Below are positions 9,371 to 18,707 of a DNA stretch of 64,000 bases, piece after piece. Every line of letters starts with the position of its first letter. Position 1 is the stretch's first letter. The DNA is from Paenibacillus_AB hodogayensis (GTDB taxonomy: Bacteria; Bacillota; Bacilli; Paenibacillales; NBRC-103111): positions 62,001 to 126,000 of the forward strand of contig NZ_BAAAYO010000012.1 of the NCBI RefSeq assembly GCF_039536325.1, given 5' to 3'. A program made the position numbers and the translations under genes. Below the pieces are notes generated by a model. The model did no database searches. It saw only the letters and a list, made by a program, of their open reading frames with translations, and was not told the origin of the DNA.

Positions 9371-10873
9371 TTATTCCCCCGACAAGCTGCTTTCCTTCAA
9401 AATGACGTCGTGGGCGCCGCCCTCGACGATGCTGGTCGCCGATACGAGCGTAATGCGAGCCTTCTGCTGCAGCTCTTCAATCGAAAGCGAACCGCAGTTG
9501 CACATCGTCGATTTGATTTTGTGGATCGTCTTGTCCAAGTTTTCCTGCAGCGTACCCGCATACGGCACGTACGAATCGACGCCTTCCTCGAAGACGAGCC
9601 CCTGCTTGCCGCCGGTATCGTACCGCTGCCAGTTGCGCGCCCGGTTGGACCCTTCGCCCCAGAACTCCTTGACGAAGTTGTTGCCCACCTTCAGCTTGCG
9701 TGTCGGACTTTCGTCGAAGCGGGCAAAGTAGCGGCCCATCATGACGAAGTCGGCTCCCATCGCCAAAGCGAGCGTAATGTGGTAATCGTGCACGATCCCC
9801 CCGTCGGAGCAGATCGGCACATAAATGCCGGTCTCGCGGAAATATTCGTCTCGGGCTGCAGCGACCTCGATCACGGCCGAAGCCTGGCCGCGGCCGATAC
9901 CTTTCTGCTCCCGGGTAATACAGATCGAACCGCCGCCGATGCCCACTTTAACAAAATCCGCTCCGGCCTCCACCAGGTAAAGAAACCCTTCACGGTCGAC
10001 GACGTTGCCGGCGCCGATTTTCATTTGCGGGAAACGGGATTTGACGAATTGCACCGTCTCGCGCTGCCATTCCGTATACCCGTCCGACGAGTCGATCACA
10101 AGCACGTCTACGCCGGCAGCCGCAAGCGCGGGTACCCGCTCCTCGTAGTCCTTCGTGTTGATGCCGGCGCCGACGATGTAGCTTTTGTTGGCGTCCAGCA
10201 GCTCGTACGGATTTTCCTTATGCGCGTCGTAGTCTTTGCGGAAGACGAGGTATTCGAGATTTTGCCGTTCGCCGACAATGGGCAGACAGTTAAGCTTATG
10301 CTCCCAAATCAGGTCGTTGGCTTCGGAAAGCGTAATGCCGGATTTTCCATAAATCAGCGAGGAGAAAGGCGTCATGAATTGCCCGACCCTTTTGTCCAGC
10401 GAGTCGCGGCTCAAGCGGTAATCCCGGCTCGTCACGATGCCAAGCAGCTTGCCTGTCGGCGTGCCGTCGTCGGTAATCGCCACGGTAGAATGTCCCGTCC
10501 GTTCCTTCAGTTCGAGGATGTCCTTCAACGTATGATCCGGCGTCAAATTCGAGCGGCTTACGACAAAACCGGCCTTGTGGCCTTTGACCTTCCGAACCAT
10601 ATCCGCCTGATCCTCGACCGATTGCGAGCCGAAAATAAACGAAATTCCGCCGCACCGCGCCAAGGCAACCGCCATATTGTGGTCGGATACCGCCTGCATG
10701 ACTGCCGATGAGAACGGAATATTCAAGGATACGGCCGGTTGCTCGCCCTGTTTGAACTTGACGATCGGCGTCTTCAGACTGACGCCCGAAGGATTGCAGT
10801 CCTTGGACGTCAAATTCGGCAACAACAAATACTCGCTAAATGTCCGGGATGGTTCCGTGTAATAATACGCCAC
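9371..10873 (-). CDS. guaB: IMP dehydrogenase
   Basis: This 500-residue enzyme oxidises IMP to XMP with NAD, the committed step of GTP synthesis. The catalytic loop GGGSICITREQKGIGRG carries the nucleophile Cys318. CBS domains lie between about residues 95 and 215 (TLKDILELKERTGHSTVAIT; LSEANDLIWEHKLNCLPIVG). The flap region has the Arg-Tyr-type segment (NRARNWQRYDTGGKQGL). The family start MAYYYxEPSRTFSEYLL places translation at the GTG at 10873, preceded by GGAGGGCAGAGGAAA; the longer in-frame ATG at 10912 adds non-homologous residues. A housekeeping promoter lies just upstream. It sits between catabolic genes without functional link. Confidence 0.95.
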   Translation of the reverse strand: MAYYYTEPSRTFSEYLLLPNLTSKDCNPSGVSLKTPIVKFKQGEQPAVSLNIPFSSAVMQAVSDHNMAVALARCGGISFIFGSQSVEDQADMVRKVKGHKAGFVVSRSNLTPDHTLKDILELKERTGHSTVAITDDGTPTGKLLGIVTSRDYRLSRDSLDKRVGQFMTPFSSLIYGKSGITLSEANDLIWEHKLNCLPIVGERQNLEYLVFRKDYDAHKENPYELLDANKSYIVGAGINTKDYEERVPALAAAGVDVLVIDSSDGYTEWQRETVQFVKSRFPQMKIGAGNVVDREGFLYLVEAGADFVKVGIGGGSICITREQKGIGRGQASAVIEVAAARDEYFRETGIYVPICSDGGIVHDYHITLALAMGADFVMMGRYFARFDESPTRKLKVGNNFVKEFWGEGSNRARNWQRYDTGGKQGLVFEEGVDSYVPYAGTLQENLDKTIHKIKSTMCNCGSLSIEELQQKARITLVSATSIVEGGAHDVILKESSLSGE

Positions 10874-10911
10874 TTTCCTCTGCCCTCCATGGTTTTCAAT
10901 AAATTTTTGCA

Positions 10912-10940
10912 ATCATACCATACGGAATGAAAAGAAGCAA
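10912..10940 (-). promoter_or_regulatory. Housekeeping (SigA) promoter of guaB
   Basis: Minus-strand TTGCTT (10935-10940) and TATGAT (10912-10917) are 17 bases apart. The -35 box overlaps the terminator stem of the preceding regulator gene, so termination and initiation share sequence. Confidence 0.55.
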
Positions 10941-10961
10941 CGTGTATTTTCACGATGCTTC
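10934..10961 (-). terminator. Terminator of the FadR-type regulator gene
   Basis: GAAGCAACGTG (10934-10944) pairs with CACGATGCTTC (10951-10961) with one mismatch. On the minus strand it is followed by TTTTCATT. Confidence 0.65.
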
Positions 10962-10992
10962 GGGCAGTTGCATGACGCTGTCAGACTTCTAA

Positions 10993-11706
10993 CTATTCAT
11001 ACCACATCTTTTCCCCAAACGTGTCCATTTCGCTTTTCTGCCCATGCCGTTCGACAAAATGACAATATGACCGGTATATATGCTTGCGCATAATGTGCTC
11101 CGCTTCATCCGGGTCACGCTTCTTCAAGGCTACGATGAGTTCCTCGTGCTCCTCCACCTCTTGCGCCTTCGATGAACGCACCCCAAGCATCCGATTCACC
11201 AGAGCTACCTGGAACGTGATCGATTGATACATCTTGTGCAAACGTGAATGATTCGACAGACGAATAATCGTCTCGTGGATCTGCAAAGATTCTTCCAGTA
11301 AATATTCCACGGAATCGTCATGAAGCTTGGCTTCCATCGAATGGTAAAACCTCTCCAGATCTTCGATCTCCTCGTCCGTAGCATGGTGAACGGCCATGCG
11401 CATAGCCAGCCCTTCCAACATGCTGCGGATGGAATACACTTCAAAGATATCCTTCATCTCTAGCGCGACGACGGAAGGGCCTTTATTCGGCACGATCTTG
11501 ATGATGCCTTCTCCTTGCATTTGACGCAGCGCTTCGCGGATTGGCGATTGACTCAGCCCGGTCTGCCGGGCCAATTTCGACTCTATGATCCGGTCGCCGG
11601 GATTGAGATCGCCCGCCAATATTTGTTTCTTGATCATTTTGATCAGTTCTTCGCTTACATTTTGCCGCTGAAACAGCGGGTTCATTTTGTCGATGGTGTC
11701 TTCCAT
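10993..11706 (-). CDS. GntR-family (FadR/FCD subfamily) transcriptional regulator
   Basis: The protein has about 237 residues. An N-terminal winged helix (IKKQILAGDLNPGDRIIESK, LSQSPIREALRQMQGEGIIK) is followed by an all-helical FCD domain. FCD metal-ligand histidines are visible in IHETI, EEHEEL and RKHI, so a metal-assisted organic-acid effector is plausible. It is the last gene of a six-gene minus-strand catabolic operon and probably controls it. The start is uncertain: I used the ATG at 11706 after AAAAGGAA, while an in-frame ATG at 11742 follows a weaker AGGTAG. The 48-base spacing to the oxidoreductase gene suggests co-transcription. Confidence 0.85.
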   Translation of the reverse strand: MEDTIDKMNPLFQRQNVSEELIKMIKKQILAGDLNPGDRIIESKLARQTGLSQSPIREALRQMQGEGIIKIVPNKGPSVVALEMKDIFEVYSIRSMLEGLAMRMAVHHATDEEIEDLERFYHSMEAKLHDDSVEYLLEESLQIHETIIRLSNHSRLHKMYQSITFQVALVNRMLGVRSSKAQEVEEHEELIVALKKRDPDEAEHIMRKHIYRSYCHFVERHGQKSEMDTFGEKMWYE

Positions 11707-11754
11707 AGGCGCATTTTCCTTTTCTGGATTTTGATATCGCATGGCTACCTAAAG

Positions 11755-12825
11755 TTAATCGGCAAATCGCGGAAGAGGGTTTTGCCGATGGCACTCTTCA
11801 ATAACGGCGATTTGCTGCTTAATATGCTGCGGGGTTACAACGAGCGGAGCGCCGTGGACCAACGTATCGTACAGCTTCTCGTAGAACACCCGCTGCAACG
11901 GCCGCTTCTTCTCTTCGTCGGATATTGCCCAGCTCTCTTCCTTCCAGACGAGCGTCTCCTTGCAATGGTCCGGCTCCCCGTTCGCATTCACCATCGGATG
12001 ACGCAGCAGAACTTGCTCGGGTGCCTGCAAGCGGTCGTAGTACTTCCATTTCAAGCTTCGGTAATCCCCGCTTATTCCGCCGTACTCGGCGTAAATATGG
12101 TACGTATCCTGCGGATAAGCATCGCAGGAGGAGATTTCCAAATCAATCAGCGGATGTCCCTCTTTCTTCAGCAAGAGCTTGACGTAATCGTCGGCGTCGC
12201 CGAACGTGTTGACCCGATCCAGCTTGCAGAACACGTCCGGCATCTCCTCCGAGCCGAGCAGCCGAAGCGCCTGGTCCAGCGGATGGGGCCCGGCATTCAT
12301 AAGGCTGCCGCCATGGTTCGCTTGCAGCGTCTGCCAATCCCATCTGCGGGCAAAGTTGTTGTAGGCGATGCGCACGTGCACGATCCGCCCCAGAACGCCG
12401 GACTGCACGATGTCCATTATTTTTTGAAAAGCGGGGGCCAGCCGGGATTGCTGAAACGTTGCGAGACATTTCCCGGCTTGCTCCGCCGCGGCGATCAGCC
12501 GGTCCACCTCCTCGGCCCTCCGAGCCAAAGGCTTCTCGCACAGCACATGGTGCCCCAGTTCCAGCGCCTCCTGCGACAGAGGCACATGCAGATGGTTCGG
12601 GGCCGCATTGACGATCAGATCGAGATCGCCCCTCTGCAGCATATCCCGGCAGTCCGCATAGGCGTCGCATCCGAACTCGCGAACAGCCCTGTCGCGCGAC
12701 ACCTCTTGCGGATCGGATACCGCCACGATCCGATACTGCTCCTTCATCGCGGACAAAATGATCGCATGATTGCGGTAACCGCTTCGGCCTTGACCGATAA
12801 TGCCTACCCGTATCGGATTTCCCAT
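11755..12825 (-). CDS. Gfo/Idh/MocA-family NAD(P)-dependent oxidoreductase
   Basis: This 356-residue protein has an N-terminal Rossmann fold (VGIIGQGRSGYRNH) and the family EKP motif (CEKPLARR, about residue 97), where Lys is part of the active site. Members oxidise or reduce sugars, inositols or their derivatives. It is the fifth gene of the catabolic operon that starts at 19994, next to a second member of the same family. The ATG at 12825 follows AAGGAGAG. The substrate is unknown; a sugar released by the two upstream glycosidase-like enzymes is the natural guess. Confidence 0.88.
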   Translation of the reverse strand: MGNPIRVGIIGQGRSGYRNHAIILSAMKEQYRIVAVSDPQEVSRDRAVREFGCDAYADCRDMLQRGDLDLIVNAAPNHLHVPLSQEALELGHHVLCEKPLARRAEEVDRLIAAAEQAGKCLATFQQSRLAPAFQKIMDIVQSGVLGRIVHVRIAYNNFARRWDWQTLQANHGGSLMNAGPHPLDQALRLLGSEEMPDVFCKLDRVNTFGDADDYVKLLLKKEGHPLIDLEISSCDAYPQDTYHIYAEYGGISGDYRSLKWKYYDRLQAPEQVLLRHPMVNANGEPDHCKETLVWKEESWAISDEEKKRPLQRVFYEKLYDTLVHGAPLVVTPQHIKQQIAVIEECHRQNPLPRFAD

Positions 12826-12891
12826 TGTCGCATTCTCTCCTTCTGCTCACTCTGGCGCTCGCAAGCCTGGCTGTACTCAGCCGATCGGCGC

Positions 12892-13800
12892 TTACAGCGA
12901 GACGGTTCTCCCGTGCCCGCGGCTCTCGTTCGCGGCTTCGATAAAGCGGATGATCTCCAACGATTCTGCCGGATCGATCGGGGAAACTCCCGTTCTGAAC
13001 ATGTCCAGGATGGCTTCCATTAATACGGCATTCATCGGCCGTCCCCTGCGCGGATCGATCGGCAGCGAGTTTTTCTCATGATGCACGACGGCGCCGAATC
13101 TCGTGTTTCCCGCCCGGTTGCCGCGCAGCGTAGCCAGCCTTCCGTCCTTCCATTCCGCCACGATGATGTCATGATCGCCCCGGGTCGTCGCGGTCACGTG
13201 CGAGCAGCCCGCGCCGAATGCGCGGTACAGCATCTCGACGCAATGGATGCCATACCAGAATAACCCCGGGGCCGTTTCTTCAAGATAGAACGGGCCGTAG
13301 CAATCGATACCGGTGACTTTGCCCCGATCCGGCATCTTGAGCGCCTCCGTTAATTCCTCCGCATAACGCAGCATCGAGCAGGTCATAAGCGGAATACCGT
13401 GATCCTCGGCTAGCCGCAGCATCCGTTCGGCATCGGCCGAGGCGGTGGCGAAAGGCTTATCGACGAATACGGGCAGCTTATAAGGAAGCAGTTGGCAAAA
13501 TTGCTCCAAATGCACGCGGCCGTCCACCGAAGTTAGAAGAATGCCGTCCGTCTGCTCCGCCAATTCGGCGACGGAGTCCACGATGCGTACTCCATACTGC
13601 TCGCGCAGCGAGTCGGAAAATTTCCCGACGCGGGAAATGCTCATCTCCATATCCGGCGATCCCGCAGGGAAGGCCGCGGTCAACCGCGCTCCGGGAATGT
13701 GATGCTCCCCTTGTTCGTCATTCAACAGCTTGGCAAAAGCTTCGCAATGGGACGTATCCAGTCCGATCATTCCGATTCTCAACTGCCGCGATTCCGTCAT
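12892..13800 (-). CDS. Second Gfo/Idh/MocA-family oxidoreductase
   Basis: This 302-residue protein has a modified N-terminal nucleotide-binding motif (IGMIGLDTSHCEAF) that lacks the usual GxGxxG spacing, and a VDKPFA motif in place of EKP. The LDTSHCEAF variant occurs in a distinct branch of the family acting on unusual substrates. Start ATG at 13800 follows GGAGTGATC. It lies 36 bases after the glycosidase-like gene and 66 before the next oxidoreductase. Two such enzymes in tandem often carry out successive oxidation and reduction at one sugar carbon; that is inference here. Confidence 0.82.
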   Translation of the reverse strand: MTESRQLRIGMIGLDTSHCEAFAKLLNDEQGEHHIPGARLTAAFPAGSPDMEMSISRVGKFSDSLREQYGVRIVDSVAELAEQTDGILLTSVDGRVHLEQFCQLLPYKLPVFVDKPFATASADAERMLRLAEDHGIPLMTCSMLRYAEELTEALKMPDRGKVTGIDCYGPFYLEETAPGLFWYGIHCVEMLYRAFGAGCSHVTATTRGDHDIIVAEWKDGRLATLRGNRAGNTRFGAVVHHEKNSLPIDPRRGRPMNAVLMEAILDMFRTGVSPIDPAESLEIIRFIEAANESRGHGRTVSL

Positions 13801-13836
13801 GCTCCGATCACTCCTTATGGTCGCCGCATTTTGCGG

Positions 13837-15921
13837 CTATTCCGTATAGCACAACGCCAACATCAGGAACGTATCCAATCTAGGCGCGGAGAATCGGACA
13901 TAGCCGTCCCGCAGTACGTAGGACGTCTCCTTCTCTTCCGGAAGAAGAAGCAGTCTGTCGATTTTCCGTTCCCCGCTCCATCGAATTCCGAGCTCGATAT
14001 CGTGAATCGGGATGTTCGGCATGTCGCTCTGAAAATTGATCAAGCTGACGATATAGCGCTGCTGCCCGGGCTGGTGGAATAAGGTGACCTCCACCGGCTT
14101 GGGGGCATTGGCGGCAAGCAGCGGCGGCCCGGACATTAGGCTCCGGACAAGCCGGGCGAATACGTCGCGCTGTTGATTCTCCGTCATTCGTTCGAAATCG
14201 CCGGCGCTGTACATCGCCTTGCCCTTTCCGTACCGGTTCACGACTAGCGCAGGTTGCTCCGTACGAATACCGGGCGGATTGCTCGTGCCGACGGCATAGC
14301 GGTTGTTGTCCGTCGGCACGGTGAAGGGCAGCGTCAGCTTCGCCAACACTTTCACATCCGTGTTTGCCTCGATCTTCACCTGCCGGCCGGAGAACAGCAT
14401 CGGGTAATATTCGGTTGAATCCTGGAAGCAGGCGGCCCCTTCCGCAGTCGGTGACATATACGTAATATTCTCGACCGTCTCTCCCGTATAGGAAACGCCA
14501 AACAGATCGGCCAAACCGAAATCCCCGCCCGCTTCTCCCCTCTCTGTCGTCCAAGAGGTGTGCCTGCTCGCATATACGCTCCCGCCCGACGCCACATACT
14601 GGCGGAGCGCTTCCTTTTCCGCTTCGTTCAAGGAAATGATTTCGGGCAGCACAATGACCTGATAGTCGTACAGCTCCGCCAAGTTTTTACCGGAGACGAC
14701 GCCGTAAGCGATATGGCGGGTCATTAGCGTCTTGGCTACGTTCATCAGGCGCAGCACGGGCACATTTTCTCGTGTGGCGTTCAGGACGTATTTGCCGTTG
14801 TCCTCCCAATCGATCATCGATTCGAAATTGAAGTAAATGCCTACATCCGCGCAAAGCTTCGCATGCGGGTCCAAGTAAGCCTCATATGGCTTCGTTTCCT
14901 TAAAGATATCGCCCATCAGTGTATAGACATCGCGATTCAACGTGCCGACGGGATCGATCGCATCGATGAACAGGAAGCTCGCCTGGTTGGCCATCGCGGA
15001 AAACACTTGAGCCTGCAGCGTCTCCCGCGATTTCGTCGTCGTATGGTACCTCAGATTGAGACAACGCGGCGTCATGAACTCGATCGGCTTGTTCTCGCTC
15101 ATCGTGTTCAGAAATTTGCAGACGAACGATTGCTTGACGGGATCGTCGAGAAAATCGCCGGCCAAATATTCGCTCTCGCGATAAAACGCATAGGATCCGC
15201 CTCCGCCCCAGCCGCGGAGTCCCGTCGTACACGTGTGGACGAAAGAAACGTCGGGCTTGATCGCCTTGGCCGCACGGGTCATCTTGGCGGCGAATTCCGC
15301 CACCCATTCTTCCCGTTTGCGCTGGAAGGCCACCCAGTGGGGATCGCTCCAGTCGATCGTCTCGGGGAGCGCCCGACCCGTCGCCTGCGCGAATTTATCC
15401 CGGCAATGGCGGCAGTAGCAGACCGAATTATACCAGCCGATCATATCGATCCATATGCCGTCGAACTCGTAGTTGTCGCATAGATCCTCGATCTGCGCGA
15501 CCACATACTCGTCGTAGGACGAATTCGGGCACATCAGCCCGTATCGGCTTCCCCGCTCCACCGACGTTTGCCCCTTGACCGTATGGATTCGCCAATCCGG
15601 ATACGTATCGTAAGCCCAGCGGGAATACATATTGAAGTAAACGACGGTATGGATATTCCGGTCCCGGCACAGCTCCAGCAGCTCCCCGATGATGTCACGG
15701 CCTTTCAGCCCGCGGTGCATATGTCCGGCCTTGGTAGGCCAATTGCATATGCCCTCGCAGGAGCCGGCGTATATAATCGCCGTGTTGACGTCGGACAGCT
15801 CCAGCATATCGACGTACGTCTTGGGGTCGAATTCGGATAGAAACTTCTCATCCCAGTCGGCGATATGCATATCGACCAAATTGCGGCGATAGCTCTGTTG
15901 ATACCAGCGGTTACCCGTCAT
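13837..15921 (-). CDS. Putative glycoside hydrolase with GH42-type trimerisation domain
   Basis: The protein has about 694 residues and no signal peptide, so it is cytoplasmic. Residues 1-330 look like a TIM-barrel hydrolase of the hypothetical GHL6/fucosidase-related type: VDMHIADWDEKFLSEFDP, NIHTVVYFNMYSRWAY, and FDGIWIDMIGW, whose Asp could be the nucleophile, followed by a CxxC pair in CYCRHCRDKF. Residues of about 400-600 resemble the GH42 beta-galactosidase trimerisation fold (DYQVIVLPEIISLNEAEKEA, YVASGGSVYASRHTS). I chose ATG 15921, with AAAGGAGG upstream; the open frame extends to 16413 but that part overlaps the preceding gene. The substrate is unknown. Confidence 0.75.
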   Translation of the reverse strand: MTGNRWYQQSYRRNLVDMHIADWDEKFLSEFDPKTYVDMLELSDVNTAIIYAGSCEGICNWPTKAGHMHRGLKGRDIIGELLELCRDRNIHTVVYFNMYSRWAYDTYPDWRIHTVKGQTSVERGSRYGLMCPNSSYDEYVVAQIEDLCDNYEFDGIWIDMIGWYNSVCYCRHCRDKFAQATGRALPETIDWSDPHWVAFQRKREEWVAEFAAKMTRAAKAIKPDVSFVHTCTTGLRGWGGGGSYAFYRESEYLAGDFLDDPVKQSFVCKFLNTMSENKPIEFMTPRCLNLRYHTTTKSRETLQAQVFSAMANQASFLFIDAIDPVGTLNRDVYTLMGDIFKETKPYEAYLDPHAKLCADVGIYFNFESMIDWEDNGKYVLNATRENVPVLRLMNVAKTLMTRHIAYGVVSGKNLAELYDYQVIVLPEIISLNEAEKEALRQYVASGGSVYASRHTSWTTERGEAGGDFGLADLFGVSYTGETVENITYMSPTAEGAACFQDSTEYYPMLFSGRQVKIEANTDVKVLAKLTLPFTVPTDNNRYAVGTSNPPGIRTEQPALVVNRYGKGKAMYSAGDFERMTENQQRDVFARLVRSLMSGPPLLAANAPKPVEVTLFHQPGQQRYIVSLINFQSDMPNIPIHDIELGIRWSGERKIDRLLLLPEEKETSYVLRDGYVRFSAPRLDTFLMLALCYTE

Positions 15922-15941
15922 TCGCAGCAAAGCCTCCTTTG

Positions 15942-18665
15942 TTAAGCGCGGCCGTGTAAACCTGGGAGCGGCTTTTCGGCGCTCTCCAGCCGCTCTTTCA
16001 GATCCAGGCAGTTCAGCACCTTTTCCCGCAAATCCTGGGCCGTATAATAATAATGATTGCTCGCTTCGTAGCCGATTCGCGAATCGGTCGCCGCAAGATC
16101 GTACAGCGATCGGGCAAGCCGGATTTCCTCCTCGATAACGGCAAGCATCTTCCGCCGCTCCGCCTCCCGTTCGTCCGGATCGACAGCCGCGATCCAGGCG
16201 TCCCGGCTCATGACGAACAGGGTCTGCATGTAGGTACTGCGGAAATGATAATAGGCTCCCTCGGCGGCATTCACCAGATCGCGATATTCCTCTTCTCCTT
16301 CCGCAGCAATATGCGGTCCCGCTTCGCTTAGTCGTTGCAACCCGTACTGCCAGCCTTCGGTCAGCTTGCCGAATTGCTCGCGGAACGCATCGGCCGGATA
16401 AGCGGCCCGCCAACCCGCCAGATCGTCATAAGGAAAGCCGATCATCGTCGACTCGTAGCCTGTCGGCTCCAAATGCAACCGGTTGGCCGGCCCGAAGTTT
16501 TGCGGCGCCCGGTACAGCACGCGCAGGTGGAACGGAAATTGCCGGAAAGCTTCGCTGAAAGCAGTTGAGGCTTCGGCGATGATCGTCGCCGCCCTTTCGC
16601 CGAATTTGCGGCCCAGCACGTCTTGCTTGACCGGAATCGTCGGCGTATCCGACATCGTTTCCCAATAATACCCTGCGGCCATATCCAGGTTGAGCGAAGG
16701 GTATCCTCCGAGCGTCCAGCTCAGCATCAGCCCCGTAACGCCGGAATGCCGCAAATTGTCGACATGCTCCTCCACGAGATCGAATACGGGCAAGAACGGT
16801 ACCGCCGAGCATTCCCACGTGTTATTCAACTGCACCTTGGCCATCGCGGACATGCCCCGTTCAAGCGCCGCCGTCCAGCTTTGCAAGGCAAGCTCCCCCG
16901 GCCCGACGACCGACATCGAATAATCCGCGACCCGCGCGGACACGTCCGCCACCTGGGTGGGGATACCCGTTTCGCTCGTGCACATCAAGGACATGCGTTC
17001 CGGCATCTGTCCGATGGCAAGTGCGGTATCCTCTTCCTTCCAGCCGAGTCCCGCCGACCATCCCCACGTCCACGCGATAATCCGCGCATCGGGCTTGGCG
17101 CTGCGGGCGCCTTCCCCAATGATCCGGTTCACCTCCGCCGCTACCTCGTAGGGGCGTCTCGCACTGCACCGCGGACAATCCGTCACGCCGCCGGCCGCCC
17201 TGGAATAGCAGTTGGTCACATTCTCCGACATCGTGATCGTGAACAACCCTGTCAGTCCGGGCGCTTCGCGGAACAGCCGCGCCGTGCTTTCCCTCAGAAA
17301 GCGCTGCACGTCGGGATGCGAAGTGCAGAGCGCCGGGTAGAGCACATTGAGGGAATGTCCTTTCCATTCCGGTCTTGTCTCGTAAAAGGAAGGAGGCATG
17401 GCGCGCGGCTCGTTGAAGTACAAAAACACTCCGATGCCGAAATCGGCAGCCCGCTCGATCAGCCGATTCAGTCCGGCTATGCGCCGTTCCCAGCCGTCCG
17501 ACAGCTCGGGCGCTTCCTTCCAAGGAATCATATGGAACAGCACGCAATGCAGCCATATGCCGTTTACCCCGCGCTCCGACAAGCTTTCCAGCATGCCGTC
17601 CGGGTACGGGTCCAGCTTCTCGTCCATCAGCGGATCGCCGTATACGGCAAAGTACGAATAGATGTAGCGTAAATCGAACTTCGTGCGACGGATCGTTTTG
17701 CCGACGGGCAGGCCTGGTCCTCCCTGCCTTTCCATTTCCTGCGTCAACCATTGAAGCCCCCTGAGCAGCCCCGGTTCGTCCACAGAACGGATGCCGATCC
17801 GGCCGGGAGCTACTTCCAATTCGTGGCTCTCGGCAAGCAAAGCATCGTCCGGGCCGATCTGCAAAGTCAGCGCGAATTCCGGCTGCGAGGAATTGCCCTG
17901 CTCGTCGACGGCAGCCGTACCGATGCGTACGCCCCACTGCCGCTCCAGCTTGTCGGCGAACCGTCTTACGAATGACCGGACCGGCTTGCTGCCATCGGGA
18001 TAGACGAGCGTCCAGGCCGAACTTAATTCGACAAGTCCCTCTTTCCCCGCGCTCGCGGATTTGAGCGATCGTCCGTCTACCGCTGTCTTGCGCTCTTGCG
18101 GCGGCGACGGGGGCCGCCGGTCGAAGCGTTGCAAAAAGTCAAACGGCTTCTCCGCCGCCGGGCCCCGTTCCTTGTCCGGATGTCCCGCAGAATCGAAGCA
18201 TGCCGCAAACCGCTCGCGCATCCGTACGGTCTGTGCCGCTTCCTCCTTCGTCAGCGCCCGGTAGCGAAGAACGGGCGTTTGCGGCTTCAGCCTGCCCACC
18301 TTGCTCCACAGAAAATCGTCCTCTTTGAGCGTAAAGGCGAGCTTCCCGGCGTCCCATTCCAGCAAATCCATCATTTGTTCGTAGGGCAGCAAATGCCAAT
18401 TGGCCCGAATGATCGTAATGTACCCTCTCTGCAGCCACAACGGGTCCACGTCGGGGGGAACGGGCAGCCCCATCCCCCGTGCCAGCTCCAGCACATGGAC
18501 CGGCTCCGTGCGCAGTACGCCGGCCAACCGCTCCACGGGGACGAGACCCCAGTTTCTCCAGACGAATGCCTGCATTCTTGTCGGAAAATGCGGAAATTCC
18601 AATGCCGTCATTCCTTTGCTTTCCTGAAACTGCTCCGGCATCCGCTTCTCGTATACGCTGCTCAT
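15942..18665 (-). CDS. Large cytoplasmic glycosidase-like protein (GH20-related architecture)
   Basis: The 907-residue protein has no signal peptide. An alpha/beta stretch around residues 215-310 (RFADKLERQWGVRIG, LLRGLQWLTQEMERQ) resembles the domain that precedes GH20 hexosaminidase barrels. It is followed by a barrel-like region with FDLRYIYSYFAVYGDPLMDE, GIGVFLYFNEPRAMPPSFYE and TITMSENVTNCYSR. A CPRCSARRPYE motif might bind metal. The last 250 residues are helical. I cannot name the catalytic residues. It is the second gene of the operon, 42 bases after the binding-protein gene. Start ATG 18665 follows GAGGGGATT. Intracellular location implies that it acts on an imported oligosaccharide. 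Confidence 0.68.
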   Translation of the reverse strand: MSSVYEKRMPEQFQESKGMTALEFPHFPTRMQAFVWRNWGLVPVERLAGVLRTEPVHVLELARGMGLPVPPDVDPLWLQRGYITIIRANWHLLPYEQMMDLLEWDAGKLAFTLKEDDFLWSKVGRLKPQTPVLRYRALTKEEAAQTVRMRERFAACFDSAGHPDKERGPAAEKPFDFLQRFDRRPPSPPQERKTAVDGRSLKSASAGKEGLVELSSAWTLVYPDGSKPVRSFVRRFADKLERQWGVRIGTAAVDEQGNSSQPEFALTLQIGPDDALLAESHELEVAPGRIGIRSVDEPGLLRGLQWLTQEMERQGGPGLPVGKTIRRTKFDLRYIYSYFAVYGDPLMDEKLDPYPDGMLESLSERGVNGIWLHCVLFHMIPWKEAPELSDGWERRIAGLNRLIERAADFGIGVFLYFNEPRAMPPSFYETRPEWKGHSLNVLYPALCTSHPDVQRFLRESTARLFREAPGLTGLFTITMSENVTNCYSRAAGGVTDCPRCSARRPYEVAAEVNRIIGEGARSAKPDARIIAWTWGWSAGLGWKEEDTALAIGQMPERMSLMCTSETGIPTQVADVSARVADYSMSVVGPGELALQSWTAALERGMSAMAKVQLNNTWECSAVPFLPVFDLVEEHVDNLRHSGVTGLMLSWTLGGYPSLNLDMAAGYYWETMSDTPTIPVKQDVLGRKFGERAATIIAEASTAFSEAFRQFPFHLRVLYRAPQNFGPANRLHLEPTGYESTMIGFPYDDLAGWRAAYPADAFREQFGKLTEGWQYGLQRLSEAGPHIAAEGEEEYRDLVNAAEGAYYHFRSTYMQTLFVMSRDAWIAAVDPDEREAERRKMLAVIEEEIRLARSLYDLAATDSRIGYEASNHYYYTAQDLREKVLNCLDLKERLESAEKPLPGLHGRA

Positions 18666-18707
18666 CCAATCCCCTCTTCGTTATGGAATATGAGTGCTGT
18701 CTCCCTG

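Noticed and set aside
11515..13023. 502-residue plus-strand frame
   Set aside because: It is antisense to the GntR and oxidoreductase genes, whose family motifs are clear.
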